64,000 bases of DNA from Citreimonas salinaria (GTDB lineage Bacteria > Pseudomonadota > Alphaproteobacteria > Rhodobacterales > Rhodobacteraceae): NCBI RefSeq assembly GCF_900107235.1, contig NZ_FNPF01000003.1, forward strand, positions 1 to 64,000, read 5' to 3'. Below, in pieces: positions 9,522 to 18,884 of this stretch. Under the pieces are notes generated by a model. The model did not search any database. It worked only from the letters and a program-made list of their open reading frames with translations, and was not told where the DNA came from. The first letter of the stretch is position 1; each line of letters starts with the position of its first letter. Made by a program: the position numbers and the translations under genes.

Positions 9522-10219
9522 TGATGGACCGTACTCTCAAGTCGCTGTCGCTTCTGCTCAGCTATCCCACCAGCGAGCTGCAGGCCGCGATGCCGGCAAT
9601 CGGCGCCGTGCTGGCGGCCGACCCACGTCTTCCCGCCGCCACGCGTCAGGGGCTGGTCGACCTGGCCGACAGGCTGGCTGCGGGTGACATCTACGATGTG
9701 CAGGAAGCATACGTGATGCTGTTCGACCGGTCGCGCACGCTGTCGCTCAACCTGTTCGAGCATGTCCACGGCGAAAGCCGGGACAGGGGCGGCGCGATGG
9801 TCAGCCTGCTGGAAACCTACCGCGACGGCGGCTTCGATCCGATCACCAGCGAACTGCCCGACCATCTGCCGGTGTTGCTGGAATTCGTGTCCACGCGCCC
9901 CTTCGCCGAGGCGCAGGACATCCTGGCGGATGCGGCGCACATCTTCGACGTGATCCGCACCCGTCTCGGCCGGCGCGAAAGTGACTACGCGCCGGTCTTC
10001 GGGGCGCTGATCCATCTGTCGGGGGCCACAGCCGACACCGACGCCGTCGCTGAGATGCTTGCACAACCCGACGATGACCCCACCGACCTCGAGGCCCTGG
10101 ATGCGGTCTGGGAGGAAGCCGAAGTGACCTTCGGCCCCGACCCGGGCGCGGGCTGCCCGCAGGTTCGTGACATGCTGGCCGCAATGGACGGCCCCACCCC
10201 TCTGAACAGGAGCGCCTGA
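9521..10219 (+). CDS. narJ: nitrate reductase assembly chaperone (delta)
   Basis: A 232-residue protein of the NarJ/TorD-type chaperone family, starting MMDRTLKSLSLLLSYP. NarJ binds the NarG N-terminus, supports cofactor insertion and holds back membrane docking until the enzyme is complete; it is not part of the final enzyme. The segment RSRTLSLNLFEHVHGESRDRG is typical of the family. The ATG at 9521 overlaps the narH TGA (TGATG); a second ATG follows immediately. Length and place between narH and narI are standard. Confidence 0.95.
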   Translation: MMDRTLKSLSLLLSYPTSELQAAMPAIGAVLAADPRLPAATRQGLVDLADRLAAGDIYDVQEAYVMLFDRSRTLSLNLFEHVHGESRDRGGAMVSLLETYRDGGFDPITSELPDHLPVLLEFVSTRPFAEAQDILADAAHIFDVIRTRLGRRESDYAPVFGALIHLSGATADTDAVAEMLAQPDDDPTDLEALDAVWEEAEVTFGPDPGAGCPQVRDMLAAMDGPTPLNRSA

Positions 10220-10220
10220 C

Positions 10221-11039
10221 ATGTTCGGAAACTTCGACATCAACTTCCTGATCTTCGGCATCCTGCCCTACGCCGTTCTGGCCGTTGCGTTGATCGGCAC
10301 CATCGCCCGCTACGAGCGCGATCCGTTCACGTGGAAAACCTCCTCCAGTCAGCTTTTGCGCCGAAAGCAGCTGATGTGGGGATCGGTTCTTTTCCACGTG
10401 GGCATCATCATTCTGTTCTTCGGCCACCTGATCGGTTTGTTCACCCCGATCTGGGTGCTCGACACCCTCGGCATCCCCTACGGCCTCAAGCAGTGGATCG
10501 CCGTGGTCCTGGGCGGGTGCGCGGGGGTCGCCGCGTTCGTGGGTGCGACGATGCTGTTGCACAGGCGCCTGTTCGACGCCCGCATCCGCGTCACTTCCAG
10601 CTTTGCCGACATCGCCATCCTGGTCGCAATCTGGCTTCAGATCGTGGTCGGCCTGGGAACGATCGTCCTGACGCTCGAACACATGGACGGCGCGAAGATG
10701 ATCCGCTTCATGACCTGGTCGCAAAGCGTCATGGGCCTGCAGCTGAACGCTTGGACGGAAGTCGTTGACGTTCACTGGCTCTACAAGGTGCACATCGTGC
10801 TGGGCATGGTGATCTTGGCGGCGTTCCCCTTCACCCGCCTGGTGCACATGCTGTCGGTACCGATCCGCTACGTAACCCTGCGCCCCGGCTACCAGATCGT
10901 GCGCTCGCGCCGTCGGCGTCCGCTCGAGGAACGGCGCAAGGAATTCGACGCGCGGCACGGCAAACGCGGCCCCGCGGCGCCCACTCCGGCACCCGCGGCC
11001 CCTGCCCCGGCATCGTCGATGCCGACTCCGGCGGAGTGA
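10221..11039 (+). CDS. narI: respiratory nitrate reductase gamma subunit (cytochrome b)
   Basis: A 272-residue membrane subunit with five predicted helices that oxidises quinol and anchors NarGH. Heme ligands are recognisable: His59 and His69 in FHVGIIILFFGHL, and the pair in KVH...LVH spaced 18 residues apart as in E. coli NarI (187/205). The last 45 residues or so are a charged, then proline/alanine-rich tail (TPAPAAPAPASS) longer than in E. coli. The start lies two bases after the narJ stop, and its stop overlaps the GTG of the next gene. Confidence 0.97.
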   Translation: MFGNFDINFLIFGILPYAVLAVALIGTIARYERDPFTWKTSSSQLLRRKQLMWGSVLFHVGIIILFFGHLIGLFTPIWVLDTLGIPYGLKQWIAVVLGGCAGVAAFVGATMLLHRRLFDARIRVTSSFADIAILVAIWLQIVVGLGTIVLTLEHMDGAKMIRFMTWSQSVMGLQLNAWTEVVDVHWLYKVHIVLGMVILAAFPFTRLVHMLSVPIRYVTLRPGYQIVRSRRRRPLEERRKEFDARHGKRGPAAPTPAPAAPAPASSMPTPAE

Positions 11040-11839
11040 GCGCGATGAACGTGGCACTCTTCCCCGACGTCGTCGTGAACGGCGAAACCATCCCCTCGGC
11101 GGCAATTGCCGCCGAGGCCCAGAACCACGAGGCCCCGCGCGACAAGCCGGGCATCGCGTGGCGCAAGGCGGCGCAGGCGCTGGCGATCCGTGCGCTGCTG
11201 CTGCAGGAGGCCAGGAGCCGCGGGCTCTCGCCCGCCCCCGAGGAACTGGCCCCGGGGCGCGTCGAGACCGAGGACGAGGCCCTGATCCGTGCGCTTCTGG
11301 ACGAGGCGCTGACCACCGCGCCCGTCACGGAAGAGGCGGTTCGCGCCGAATGGGCGAAGGATCCCGGCCGCTACCGGACCGCACCCCTGTGGGACGTGTC
11401 GCACATCCTGTGCGCCTGCGATCCGCGCGACACGGACGCGCGCGCCGCGGCCGAAGCAAGGGCGAACGCGCTGCTGGCGCGGCTCGACGGCGATGCCAAG
11501 GCCTTCGCCAAGGCCGCCCGTGAAAGCGATTGCGGCTCGAAGGACTCGGATGGTCATCTGGGCCAGCTCGGTCCCGGCGACACCGTGCCCGAGTTCGAGG
11601 CGGCGCTGCGCGAACTGCCCGAAGGCGGCATCTCCCCTGCCCCCGTGCTGTCGCGTCACGGCTGGCACATCATCCGGCTGAACGCCACTGCGTCGGGGCA
11701 GGTTCTGCCGTACGAAGCCGTGCGTCCCAAGATCGCGCAGGCGCTGGAAAAGGCCGCCTGGGCACGCGCGTCCCGCGACTTCATCGAGACGCTGGCCGAA
11801 GGCGCCAGCATCAAGGGCGCGAGCCTGTCGCCTATCTGA
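11036..11839 (+). CDS. parvulin-type peptidyl-prolyl cis-trans isomerase in the nar operon
   Basis: A 267-residue protein with a parvulin (PpiC/NifM-like) rotamase domain at about 120-230, core LWDVSHILCACDPRD ... GHLGQLGPGDTVPEFEAAL ... HGWHIIRL, flanked by helical segments. No signal peptide is seen, so it should act in the cytoplasm. PPIases of this kind are frequent at the end of alphaproteobacterial nar operons and are thought to help fold or assemble the reductase; that role is inferred. The GTG at 11036 overlaps the narI TGA; an ATG three codons downstream (11045) is an alternative start. Confidence 0.88.
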   Translation: MSAMNVALFPDVVVNGETIPSAAIAAEAQNHEAPRDKPGIAWRKAAQALAIRALLLQEARSRGLSPAPEELAPGRVETEDEALIRALLDEALTTAPVTEEAVRAEWAKDPGRYRTAPLWDVSHILCACDPRDTDARAAAEARANALLARLDGDAKAFAKAARESDCGSKDSDGHLGQLGPGDTVPEFEAALRELPEGGISPAPVLSRHGWHIIRLNATASGQVLPYEAVRPKIAQALEKAAWARASRDFIETLAEGASIKGASLSPI

Positions 11840-11948
11840 AGACCGCGCGGCCGACCCCGGCCGGGCGCCCGTCCCGAACACCGTGCGGCTGCGCACGACA
11901 ACGGTTGCGGCACTCGGCAGCACCAATGATCCTCGAGGAGACAAGACC

Positions 11949-13229
11949 ATGACCATCCAGCAGGCCATCGCGCACCCGGGATGCGGCTGCGACGGGCAAA
12001 GCATGCTGAAGAACCTGATCAGCATCGACGAGGCCCTGGACAGGATCGCGCTGCACGCTGCCCCTGAAGGCGGGTCCGAGGTGCTGCCGCTCGGGCAGGC
12101 GGCGGGCCGCGTACTTGCCCAGCCGGTCCGGGCGCAGGGCATGGCGCCGCCTTTCGACAACGCCGCGATGGATGGCTACGCGGTCTCGACCTCGGCCCTG
12201 AGGGGGGAAGGCCCTTGGGTTCTGGATGTGGTCGCGCGCGTGCCCGCCGGACAGGAAGCCACCGGATCGCTGGCGGGTCCGTCGGCAGCCCGCATCTTCA
12301 CCGGCGCGCCGGTCCCCGAAGGCGCTGACGCCGTCGTCATGCAGGAGGAGGTGACCCGCCAAGGCGACGTCATCCACCTGCGCCGTCGGCCGGCGCCCGG
12401 GCAGAACATCCGCCGCGCGGGCAGCGACATGGCGGCGGGAACGGTCGTGGTAGACGCGGGGCGCCGCCTTGGCCCCAGGGAGATCGCCGCTTGCGCCGCG
12501 GCGGGTGCAGGGCACGTCCAGGTGCGAAAGCGGTTGCGCGTGGCGCTTCTGGTGACCGGCGACGAGGTGCGCGAGGCCGGCGCATCCCGTAGCACAGCTC
12601 AGATCTGGGACATCAACACGCCGATGCTGACCGCCGCGCTTGCGGTCGCGGGGCTGGACCTCGTCGCCGCGTCGCATGGTGCGGACGATCGGGCCGGGCT
12701 AGTCCGGCAGCTGGGCGAGATGGCGTCGCATGCGGATCTAATCGTCACCACGGGCGGTGTCTCGGTCGGCGAGGAGGACCATGTGAAGCCGGCCTTTGCC
12801 GATCTGGGCGGCACGATCCTGTTCGGTGGTGTCGCGCTCAAGCCGGGCAAGCCGGTCGCTTTCGGGCGCATCGGCTCGTCGTTCTGGCTGGGGCTGCCCG
12901 GCAACCCGCTGGGCGCCTTTGTCACCTGGCAGGTCTTCGGCACTGCGTTGAGCCGGGCGCTGTCCGGAGAAACCGCAACTGCCCCGACGCGACGCCTCGT
13001 CGTCACCACCGCCCCCATCCACCGCAAGGCCGGGCGGTGCGAGCTGAGGCTCGCGACTGTTGCTGGTGTCGACAGCCAGGGCCGCGAAACCGTCACGTTC
13101 GAAGATGCCACCCATTCCGGTCGCGTCGGACGCCTTCCGCTGGCCGACGGGCTGATGTTCCTGCCCGCCGATGCCGAGGCTCTTCCGGCCGGGTCGTTCG
13201 TCGAATTCCAACCCTTCTGCCAAACCTGA
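11949..13229 (+). CDS. moeA: molybdopterin molybdenumtransferase
   Basis: A 426-residue MoeA, which inserts molybdate into adenylylated molybdopterin, the last common step in making the cofactor of NarG. Family motifs are clear: PPFDNAAMDGYAV, RIFTGAPVPEGADAVV, TGDEV, VTTGGVSVGEED and LPGNPLGAFV. The upstream in-frame extension back to 11883 is rejected in favour of the ATG at 11949, which follows a good ribosome site (GAGGAG). An N-terminal CGCDG segment precedes the usual start of the fold. Its position just after narI and the PPIase suggests co-expression of cofactor maturation with the enzyme. Confidence 0.95.
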   Translation: MTIQQAIAHPGCGCDGQSMLKNLISIDEALDRIALHAAPEGGSEVLPLGQAAGRVLAQPVRAQGMAPPFDNAAMDGYAVSTSALRGEGPWVLDVVARVPAGQEATGSLAGPSAARIFTGAPVPEGADAVVMQEEVTRQGDVIHLRRRPAPGQNIRRAGSDMAAGTVVVDAGRRLGPREIAACAAAGAGHVQVRKRLRVALLVTGDEVREAGASRSTAQIWDINTPMLTAALAVAGLDLVAASHGADDRAGLVRQLGEMASHADLIVTTGGVSVGEEDHVKPAFADLGGTILFGGVALKPGKPVAFGRIGSSFWLGLPGNPLGAFVTWQVFGTALSRALSGETATAPTRRLVVTTAPIHRKAGRCELRLATVAGVDSQGRETVTFEDATHSGRVGRLPLADGLMFLPADAEALPAGSFVEFQPFCQT

Positions 13230-13239
13230 GGAAGACGAG

Positions 13240-13764
13240 ATGAAGCTCGCATACACGATGGCGCCGGGACGCGGCGATATGGACCTGGTTCTCGAGAGAC
13301 TGGCGGGCAGGCTCGCCTCGCGGGGCATGAAGTGCTGCGGCACGGTGCAGATCAACACTGAACGAGCGGATGCCGGTCCCTGCGACATGGATGTGCGGGT
13401 TCTGCCCGACGGCCCGGTCCTGCGCATCAGCCAGAACCTCGGCCCGTCGGCGCGGGGGTGCCGCCTCGACCCGGACGCGCTGGAGACGGCCGTGGGACTG
13501 GTTGCGGACAGTCTCGCGTCCGGCGTCGATATCCTGATCGTCAACAAGTTCGGCAAGCACGAGGCGGACGGGCGCGGCTTTCGCGACGTGATCGCGGAGG
13601 CGCTGGCGATGGGCGTTCCCGTCCTTGTCGGCGCCAATGCGCTGAACCGCGAGGCCTTTCAGACTTTCTCCGGTGACACTGCCACGGAACTTGCGCCCGA
13701 TCTCGTGGCCCTCGATCGGTGGGTGCTATCGGTCGCCGCCGCAGAGGACATGGCCTCGGCCTGA
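13240..13764 (+). CDS. DUF2478 family protein (molybdenum-linked NTPase-like)
   Basis: A 174-residue protein recognised as DUF2478 from features such as MAPGRG near the N-terminus, the central GMKCCGTVQ and the later ILIVNKFGKHEADGRGF. The family looks like a reduced P-loop-type fold and is often encoded near molybdate transport or molybdenum enzyme genes; its biochemical role is not known to me. Here it begins 10 bases after moeA with a GAGGAAGACGAG ribosome site and closes the nar cluster, supporting a task in molybdenum supply or cofactor handling during nitrate respiration. That task is inference. The ATG at 13240 was preferred to an upstream frame overlapping moeA. Confidence 0.75.
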   Translation: MKLAYTMAPGRGDMDLVLERLAGRLASRGMKCCGTVQINTERADAGPCDMDVRVLPDGPVLRISQNLGPSARGCRLDPDALETAVGLVADSLASGVDILIVNKFGKHEADGRGFRDVIAEALAMGVPVLVGANALNREAFQTFSGDTATELAPDLVALDRWVLSVAAAEDMASA

Positions 13765-13955
13765 GCTTTGGGATAACGAGAGCTGGCACGCAAGGATACA
13801 CCTCGGCGATGACAGCGATTGTCGTCAACGCCGCCTAGCGAACCCGGCAGCGGCAGGCCGCGCGGATCGAAGCGTCTGATCTCCGTCCCGAACCTCCGGA
13901 GCAGGCGCGCGGCCTGATCGCCGACGGCCCGGGAATACGACCGCGCCCAGACGAG

Positions 13956-14963
13956 TCATGCGAAGCCTGTGCGCGTGCGGTTGGCGAAGGCGACGAGCGA
14001 CAGCATGACCGGCACCTCGACGAGCACCCCGACCACCGTGGCCAGCGCCGCGCCGGAGTTCAGGCCGAAGAGACTGATCGCGACGGCAACGGCGAGTTCG
14101 AAGAAGTTCGACGTGCCGATCAGCGCGCAGGGCGCCGCGATCCGGTGCGGCACGCGCAGTGCGTAAGCGGCGCCATAGGCGAGCGCGAAGATGCCGTAGG
14201 ACTGGATCAGGATCGGAACCGCGATGAGTGCGATGACCTGCGGCCGGTCGAGGATCACCTGCCCCTGGAGACCGAACAGGATCGCGACCGTCGCGATGAG
14301 GCCCGCGACGCCCCAGGGTTTCACCCGGTCGCGGAAGGTGGCGATGCGCTCCGTGCTGCCGAGGCGCGCCCGCGTCCAGAGGCCCGCCAGGAGCGGCAGC
14401 GCGACGAACAGGATGACCGACAGGACCAGCGTCTCCCAAGGTACCGCGATGTCGGTCACGCCCAGCAGGAAGGCCACGATGGGCGCGAAGGCGAAAACCA
14501 TCACGACGTCGTTCACCGAGACCTGGAGGAGCGTGTAGCTTTCGTCGCCGCGCGTCAGCTGCGACCAGACGAAGACCATCGCTGTGCAGGGCGCGGCCCC
14601 CAGCAGGATCAGGCCCGCGATGTATTGCTGCGCGTCCTCCGGCGCGATGAGGTCGGCGAAGACCACCTCGAAGAACAGGACGCCGAGGGCGGCCATGGTG
14701 AACGGCTTGACGAGCCAGTTGACCGCGAGCGTGATGGCAAGGCCCTTGGGTTGCTTCACCACGTCCCGCAGGCTGCGGGGATCCACGCCCACCATCATCG
14801 GGTAGACCATCGCCCAGATCAGCACGGCGACGACGAGGTTGACGTTCGCGACCTCGGCGGCAGCGACCGCCTCGATCAGCGCTGGCGCCATGACCCCGAT
14901 CGCGATGCCCGCGAGCATGGCGAGGGCGACCCAGAGGGTTAGGTACCGTTCGAAGACGCTCAT
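13956..14963 (-). CDS. acr3: ACR3-family arsenite efflux permease
   Basis: A 335-residue membrane protein with about ten helices of the bile acid/arsenite (ACR3) superfamily. Diagnostic stretches are [15 protein letters not shown], with the conserved cysteine needed for arsenite transport, and [17 protein letters not shown]. It exports trivalent arsenic produced by the reductase upstream. It is the last gene of the ars operon; its ATG overlaps the arsJ stop by 4 bases (ATGA). The longer open frame that runs on upstream belongs to arsJ DNA in another frame and was discarded. Confidence 0.95.
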   Translation of the reverse strand: MSVFERYLTLWVALAMLAGIAIGVMAPALIEAVAAAEVANVNLVVAVLIWAMVYPMMVGVDPRSLRDVVKQPKGLAITLAVNWLVKPFTMAALGVLFFEVVFADLIAPEDAQQYIAGLILLGAAPCTAMVFVWSQLTRGDESYTLLQVSVNDVVMVFAFAPIVAFLLGVTDIAVPWETLVLSVILFVALPLLAGLWTRARLGSTERIATFRDRVKPWGVAGLIATVAILFGLQGQVILDRPQVIALIAVPILIQSYGIFALAYGAAYALRVPHRIAAPCALIGTSNFFELAVAVAISLFGLNSGAALATVVGVLVEVPVMLSLVAFANRTRTGFA

Positions 14964-16234
14964 GCGGGGGTGACCTCCGGCTCGGTCGCGGTCAGACGCC
15001 CTGCGGCCAGAGCGGAGAGTGCCACCATGACGGTGGCCGTTCCAAGCATCAGGGGCAAGCCGCCGACCTGGTAGGTGAATCCGGACAGGACCGTTCCGAG
15101 AAGCCGCCCGCCGGCATTCGCCATGTAGTAGAAGCCCACGTCCATCGTCACGCGCTCGGCCTTCGTGAAGGCGAGGATCAGGTACGAATGAAGCGCCGAG
15201 TTCACGGCGAAGACCACGCCGAAGACGAGGAGCCCCGCCACAAGCGTGACCGTGAGCCAGGGCTGCGGATCGCCCGACGCAAGCGCCGCTGCGGTCAGGG
15301 CCGCCGGGATCGCGGCCAGCGACCAGGCCCAGCCGCGCGCCTTGCCCACGAGATCGCGCTCGGGCGTGGTGGCCGCGCGCAGCAGCTTCGGCGCCGTGGC
15401 CTGCACCGCGCCGTAGAGGATGATCCAGAGCGCCATGAAGGTGCCGATCATGAAGAAGGCGGCGCGATTGCTTTCGGGCGTACCGTCGGACAGGACGGCG
15501 TAGAAGTAGATCGGAATGCCGACGACGAACCAGACGTCCCTCGCGCCGAAGAGAAAGACGCGGGCGGCCGAGAGCCAGTTGACGTTGGCGGACTTGGAAA
15601 AGACCTCGGAGAACTTCGCGCCCTTCCGGCCCTTCGGAAGGCCCGGCGGCATCGCCAGGAAGACGGCGGTCAGGATGCCGGCCAGCACCGCCGCCATGGC
15701 GAGGACCGCCCACACGAAGCCGACGGTCGTGAGAAGGCCCGCGCCGAGCAGGAAGCCCACCCCCTTCACGGCGTTCTTGGACCCCGTCAGGATCGCGACC
15801 CAGCGGAAGAGGCCGCCGTTCTCGGTCGGCGCGAGGACCTTCACCGCCGATTTCGAGGACATCTTGGCTAGGTCCTTCGCGACCCCGCTCGCGCCCTGCA
15901 CCACCATGACGAAGGCGACCGAAACGCCGATCGCCCAGCCGGAGTCGAGCTGCGCCAGTGCGATCAACGCCACCACCTGAAGCCCGAGGCCCGCGTAGAG
16001 CGTCGAGGTCAGCCCGAAGCGCGCCGCGATCCAGCCCGCGGAAAGGTTCGTGACCATTCCCGCGATCTCGTAGAGCACGAAGAGGTAGGCGAGCTGCACC
16101 GGTGTGAAGCCGAGCGTGTGGAAGTGCAGGAGCACCAGCATCCTGAGCGCGCCGTCCGTCAGCATGAAGGCCCAGTAGGAGGCGGTGACGGCGATGTAGG
16201 CGGAAAGGCCCTCGGGAGGCGCGCGGTCGCTCAC
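14960..16234 (-). CDS. arsJ: organoarsenical efflux MFS transporter ArsJ
   Basis: A 424-residue major facilitator with 12 likely helices. The opening [19 protein letters not shown] and the internal [16 protein letters not shown] and [14 protein letters not shown] are those of ArsJ. In the known pathway a co-encoded GAPDH converts arsenate and glyceraldehyde 3-phosphate to 1-arseno-3-phosphoglycerate, which ArsJ exports and which then hydrolyses outside the cell. Its partner GAPDH is directly upstream. The start is a GTG at 16234 overlapping the GAPDH stop (GTGA); its stop overlaps acr3. A longer frame beyond 16234 lies within gapdh and was rejected. Confidence 0.93.
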   Translation of the reverse strand: MSDRAPPEGLSAYIAVTASYWAFMLTDGALRMLVLLHFHTLGFTPVQLAYLFVLYEIAGMVTNLSAGWIAARFGLTSTLYAGLGLQVVALIALAQLDSGWAIGVSVAFVMVVQGASGVAKDLAKMSSKSAVKVLAPTENGGLFRWVAILTGSKNAVKGVGFLLGAGLLTTVGFVWAVLAMAAVLAGILTAVFLAMPPGLPKGRKGAKFSEVFSKSANVNWLSAARVFLFGARDVWFVVGIPIYFYAVLSDGTPESNRAAFFMIGTFMALWIILYGAVQATAPKLLRAATTPERDLVGKARGWAWSLAAIPAALTAAALASGDPQPWLTVTLVAGLLVFGVVFAVNSALHSYLILAFTKAERVTMDVGFYYMANAGGRLLGTVLSGFTYQVGGLPLMLGTATVMVALSALAAGRLTATEPEVTPA

Positions 16235-17232
16235 AGCGAGGCCCCGACCATCAGCGCGACATCGACCAGACGATGGGCATAGCCCATCTCGTTGTCGTAC
16301 CAGGCGTAGACCTTCATCTGCGTGCCGTTCACAACCATGGTCGAGGGTGCGTCGACGACGCCCGACCGGGTGTCGTTGACGTAGTCGGCTGAGACGAGCG
16401 GGCGCTCCTCGTATCCGAGGATGCCGGCGAGCGGACCCTCGGCGGCGACCTTGAAGAGTTCGTTCACCTCCTCGACCGTCGTCGGGCGCTCCACCTCGAA
16501 GACGCAGTCGGTGATCGACGCGTTCAGGAGCGGCACGCGCACGGCATGGCCGTTCAACCGGCCTTTCAACTCGGGATAGATCAGCGTGATGGCGGTGGCC
16601 GACCCGGTCGTGGTCGGGATGAGGCTGTTCAGCGCTGAGCGCGCGCGGCGCAGGTCCTTTGCGGGCCGGTCGACGATGGTCTGCGTGTTGGTCACGTCGT
16701 GGATCGTGGTGATGGAACCGTGGCGGATGCCGATGGCCTCGTGGACGACCTTCACAACTGGCGCGAGGCAGTTCGTCGTGCAGCTCGCGGCCGTGACGAT
16801 CCGGTGCGCCGCCGGATCGTAGGTGTCGTGGTTCACCCCGTAGACGATGTTGGCAGCACCTCCATCCTTCACCGGTGCCGAAACCACCACCTTCTTGACG
16901 CCCGCGTCGAAACACGGCGCGAGCTTCGCCTCGGTCTTGAAGACGCCCGTGCAATCGATGACCACGTCCACGCCCTCGAGCGGGAGTGCCGCGAGGTCGC
17001 GTGCGCCCACGAAAGGCAACCGCGTGCCGTCGATGGTCACGCTCTCGGCGTCATGGTCGAAGGTGGCGTCCCATCGCCCATGCACGGTGTCGAACTCCAG
17101 CAGATGAGCGTGCATGGCCGGGTCGCCGACTGCATCGTTGATCCAGGCAATCCGCGCACCCCGATCGAGGAGCGGCTTGAGTGCGAGCTTGCCGATGCGG
17201 CCGAGGCCATTGAGGGCATAGGTGGTGGTCAT
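16231..17232 (-). CDS. gap: arsenic-operon glyceraldehyde-3-phosphate dehydrogenase
   Basis: A 333-residue phosphorylating GAPDH: NAD-binding N-terminus ([16 protein letters not shown]), catalytic ASCTTNC and the C-terminal [11 protein letters not shown]. The position between arsR-arsC and arsJ marks it as the arsenate-using GAPDH of the ArsJ pathway rather than the glycolytic copy, since both flanking junctions are 4-base overlaps. It would make 1-arseno-3-phosphoglycerate from arsenate. Whether it also serves central metabolism cannot be told from the sequence. Confidence 0.93.
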   Translation of the reverse strand: MTTTYALNGLGRIGKLALKPLLDRGARIAWINDAVGDPAMHAHLLEFDTVHGRWDATFDHDAESVTIDGTRLPFVGARDLAALPLEGVDVVIDCTGVFKTEAKLAPCFDAGVKKVVVSAPVKDGGAANIVYGVNHDTYDPAAHRIVTAASCTTNCLAPVVKVVHEAIGIRHGSITTIHDVTNTQTIVDRPAKDLRRARSALNSLIPTTTGSATAITLIYPELKGRLNGHAVRVPLLNASITDCVFEVERPTTVEEVNELFKVAAEGPLAGILGYEERPLVSADYVNDTRSGVVDAPSTMVVNGTQMKVYAWYDNEMGYAHRLVDVALMVGASL

Positions 17233-18074
17233 CTGGAGGTGTCCCTGGCCGTGCGCCCAATGTCATCGATCTGCGTCTGCAGAGCGAGACGGCTCAGGGA
17301 TCCGAGGTTGAGCGCGGTGAAAAGATCGATCCGATGCTTCAAAGCCCCGTAGGACTCCTGAAATGCCAAGGCCTTCCGGGCGTTGTTCCCCTCGACCTTG
17401 GCCGGATCAGGAAGCCCCCAATGGCCCGCCACGGGCCTGCCCTCCCAGGCCGGGCACTCCTCGTTGGCGGCCTGGTTGCAGACCGTGAAAACAAAGTCGA
17501 AATGCGGTGCGCCCGGGCCGGAAACTTCCGAGACGTCTTTGGATCGCAAGACCGAGGTATCGTGGCCCCTGTTCTCGAGAACCTGAACGGCAAAAGGATT
17601 GAGTTGCGAGCCCGGCCGCGTGCCCGCCGAAAAGGCATTGAACCGGTCCCCCGCGTGCTTGCGAAGAATGGACTCTGCGAAGATCGACCTGGCTGAATTG
17701 CCCGTGCAGATGAACAGGACGTTGGACTTGCGATCCGTCACGGGATGGTTTTCCGGACTGGTCGACAGCGCGAGAGGAGCGCAAAGGTCCGGGCGCCCAC
17801 GGCAACAATCGAGAAGCAGGTAGTCGAGCATCCCGCTGACTTCGGCCATGGCAATGGAGTAGCGCAGCGACGTTCCCGCCCGCTCCTGCGTCACCAGTCC
17901 CGCCTGCATCAAAGCGGAAAGGTAAGCCGACAGCGTGGAGGCCTTGAAACCAAGCGCCTCGGCCAACTCTCCTGCCGGAACCCTGTCCGGATAGCGACGC
18001 ATCAGAAGCCGGAACAGCGCCAGTCGCTGCGGATGACCGACGGTCGCAAGCTTCGAGGAAACCTCTTTTTCCAT
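17229..18074 (-). CDS. arsRC: ArsR-ArsC fusion: arsenite repressor joined to arsenate reductase
   Basis: A 281-residue fusion. Residues 1-100 are an ArsR/SmtB winged helix ([21 protein letters not shown]) followed by Cys90, Cys91 and Cys98 in [13 protein letters not shown], resembling the C-terminal As(III) site of the Acidithiobacillus-type ArsR. After a short linker, residues about 117-255 form a low-molecular-weight phosphatase-like arsenate reductase with the P-loop CTGNSARS (nucleophile Cys123) and a downstream [13 protein letters not shown] cysteine pair for thioredoxin-type recycling. It is the first gene of the operon and overlaps GAPDH by 4 bases. The ATG lies inside a palindrome that is probably its own operator, and no clear ribosome site precedes it. 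Confidence 0.92.
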   Translation of the reverse strand: MEKEVSSKLATVGHPQRLALFRLLMRRYPDRVPAGELAEALGFKASTLSAYLSALMQAGLVTQERAGTSLRYSIAMAEVSGMLDYLLLDCCRGRPDLCAPLALSTSPENHPVTDRKSNVLFICTGNSARSIFAESILRKHAGDRFNAFSAGTRPGSQLNPFAVQVLENRGHDTSVLRSKDVSEVSGPGAPHFDFVFTVCNQAANEECPAWEGRPVAGHWGLPDPAKVEGNNARKALAFQESYGALKHRIDLFTALNLGSLSRLALQTQIDDIGRTARDTSR

Positions 18075-18096
18075 ATTTCACGGATATCAGAAATAT
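18073..18096. promoter_or_regulatory. candidate ArsR operator overlapping the arsRC start
   Basis: A perfect inverted repeat, ATATTTC - 10 bases - GAAATAT, with a GATATC palindrome in the spacer. AT-rich dyads of this kind are typical ArsR sites. It covers the start codon of arsRC (ATG at 18074-18072), so binding would block either transcription start or a leaderless message. Function is inferred. Confidence 0.5.
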
Positions 18097-18167
18097 TGGC
18101 ACGAGCAATGAATGATCGCTCGGTCGCAAAGGCTCGACCAGCGCTACACGCGGCGTGACGTCCGGTG

Positions 18168-18884
18168 TCAAATCAGCGCGCGGACCAGCACCGGGACGAT
18201 CAGGCTGGTGAGCAGGGCGTTCAGGGCCATCCCGATCCCGGCGAAGGCGCCGGCTGTCTGGTTGACCTGGAAGGCGCGCGCGGTGCCGATGCCATGCGCC
18301 GCCACGCCCGCTGCGAAGCCGCGCGCCCGCCAGTCGGTGATGCGCAGAAGGTTCATCATTGGCGTGACAATGATCGCACCCAGGATGCCCGTCACGATCA
18401 CGAAGACCGCCGTCAGGGTCGGGATGCCGCCCACCGCTTCGGAGACGCCCAGTGCCACGGGCGCGGTCGTGGACTTGGGCGCGAGCGACAGCACGACCAG
18501 CGGCGGCAGACCCAGAGCCTGCGCGAGTCCGATCACCGAAATCACTGCCACGACCGAGCCCGCGATCAGCGCCAGCACGATCGGCAGGACCGAGCGGCGA
18601 ATGATCTTGCGGTTGTCGATCAGCGGCACGGCAAGCGCAACCGTTGCCGGGCCCAGCAGGAAGTGGATGAATTGTGCACCCTCGAAATAGGTGGCGTAGT
18701 CTGTCCCGGTCAGCGCCAGCGCCGGCGCAATCAGGCAGACCGACAGCAGCACCGGGTTGGCCACGGGGGCGTGGCCGAGCGCCCGCGAGATCCGGCTGCC
18801 CACCAGGTAGGCCACGAGGGTTGCAGTGAGCCATGTCAGGGGCGAGGCGGAGAGGTAGCTCCACAGCGTCGCGAACTCGGTCAT
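18168..18884 (-). CDS. lrgB: LrgB/CidB-family membrane protein
   Basis: A 238-residue integral membrane protein with about 6-7 helices. The segments GPATVALAVPLIDNR, LAPKSTTAPVALGVSEAVGG and AAGVAAHGIGTARAFQ are typical of LrgB (PF04172). LrgAB/CidAB were described as holin/antiholin-like proteins in Firmicutes; in Gram-negative bacteria and plastids relatives act in glycolate, pyruvate or similar carboxylate transport, so a transport role is at least as likely. Its ATG overlaps the lrgA stop by 4 bases. Confidence 0.9.
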   Translation of the reverse strand: MTEFATLWSYLSASPLTWLTATLVAYLVGSRISRALGHAPVANPVLLSVCLIAPALALTGTDYATYFEGAQFIHFLLGPATVALAVPLIDNRKIIRRSVLPIVLALIAGSVVAVISVIGLAQALGLPPLVVLSLAPKSTTAPVALGVSEAVGGIPTLTAVFVIVTGILGAIIVTPMMNLLRITDWRARGFAAGVAAHGIGTARAFQVNQTAGAFAGIGMALNALLTSLIVPVLVRALI

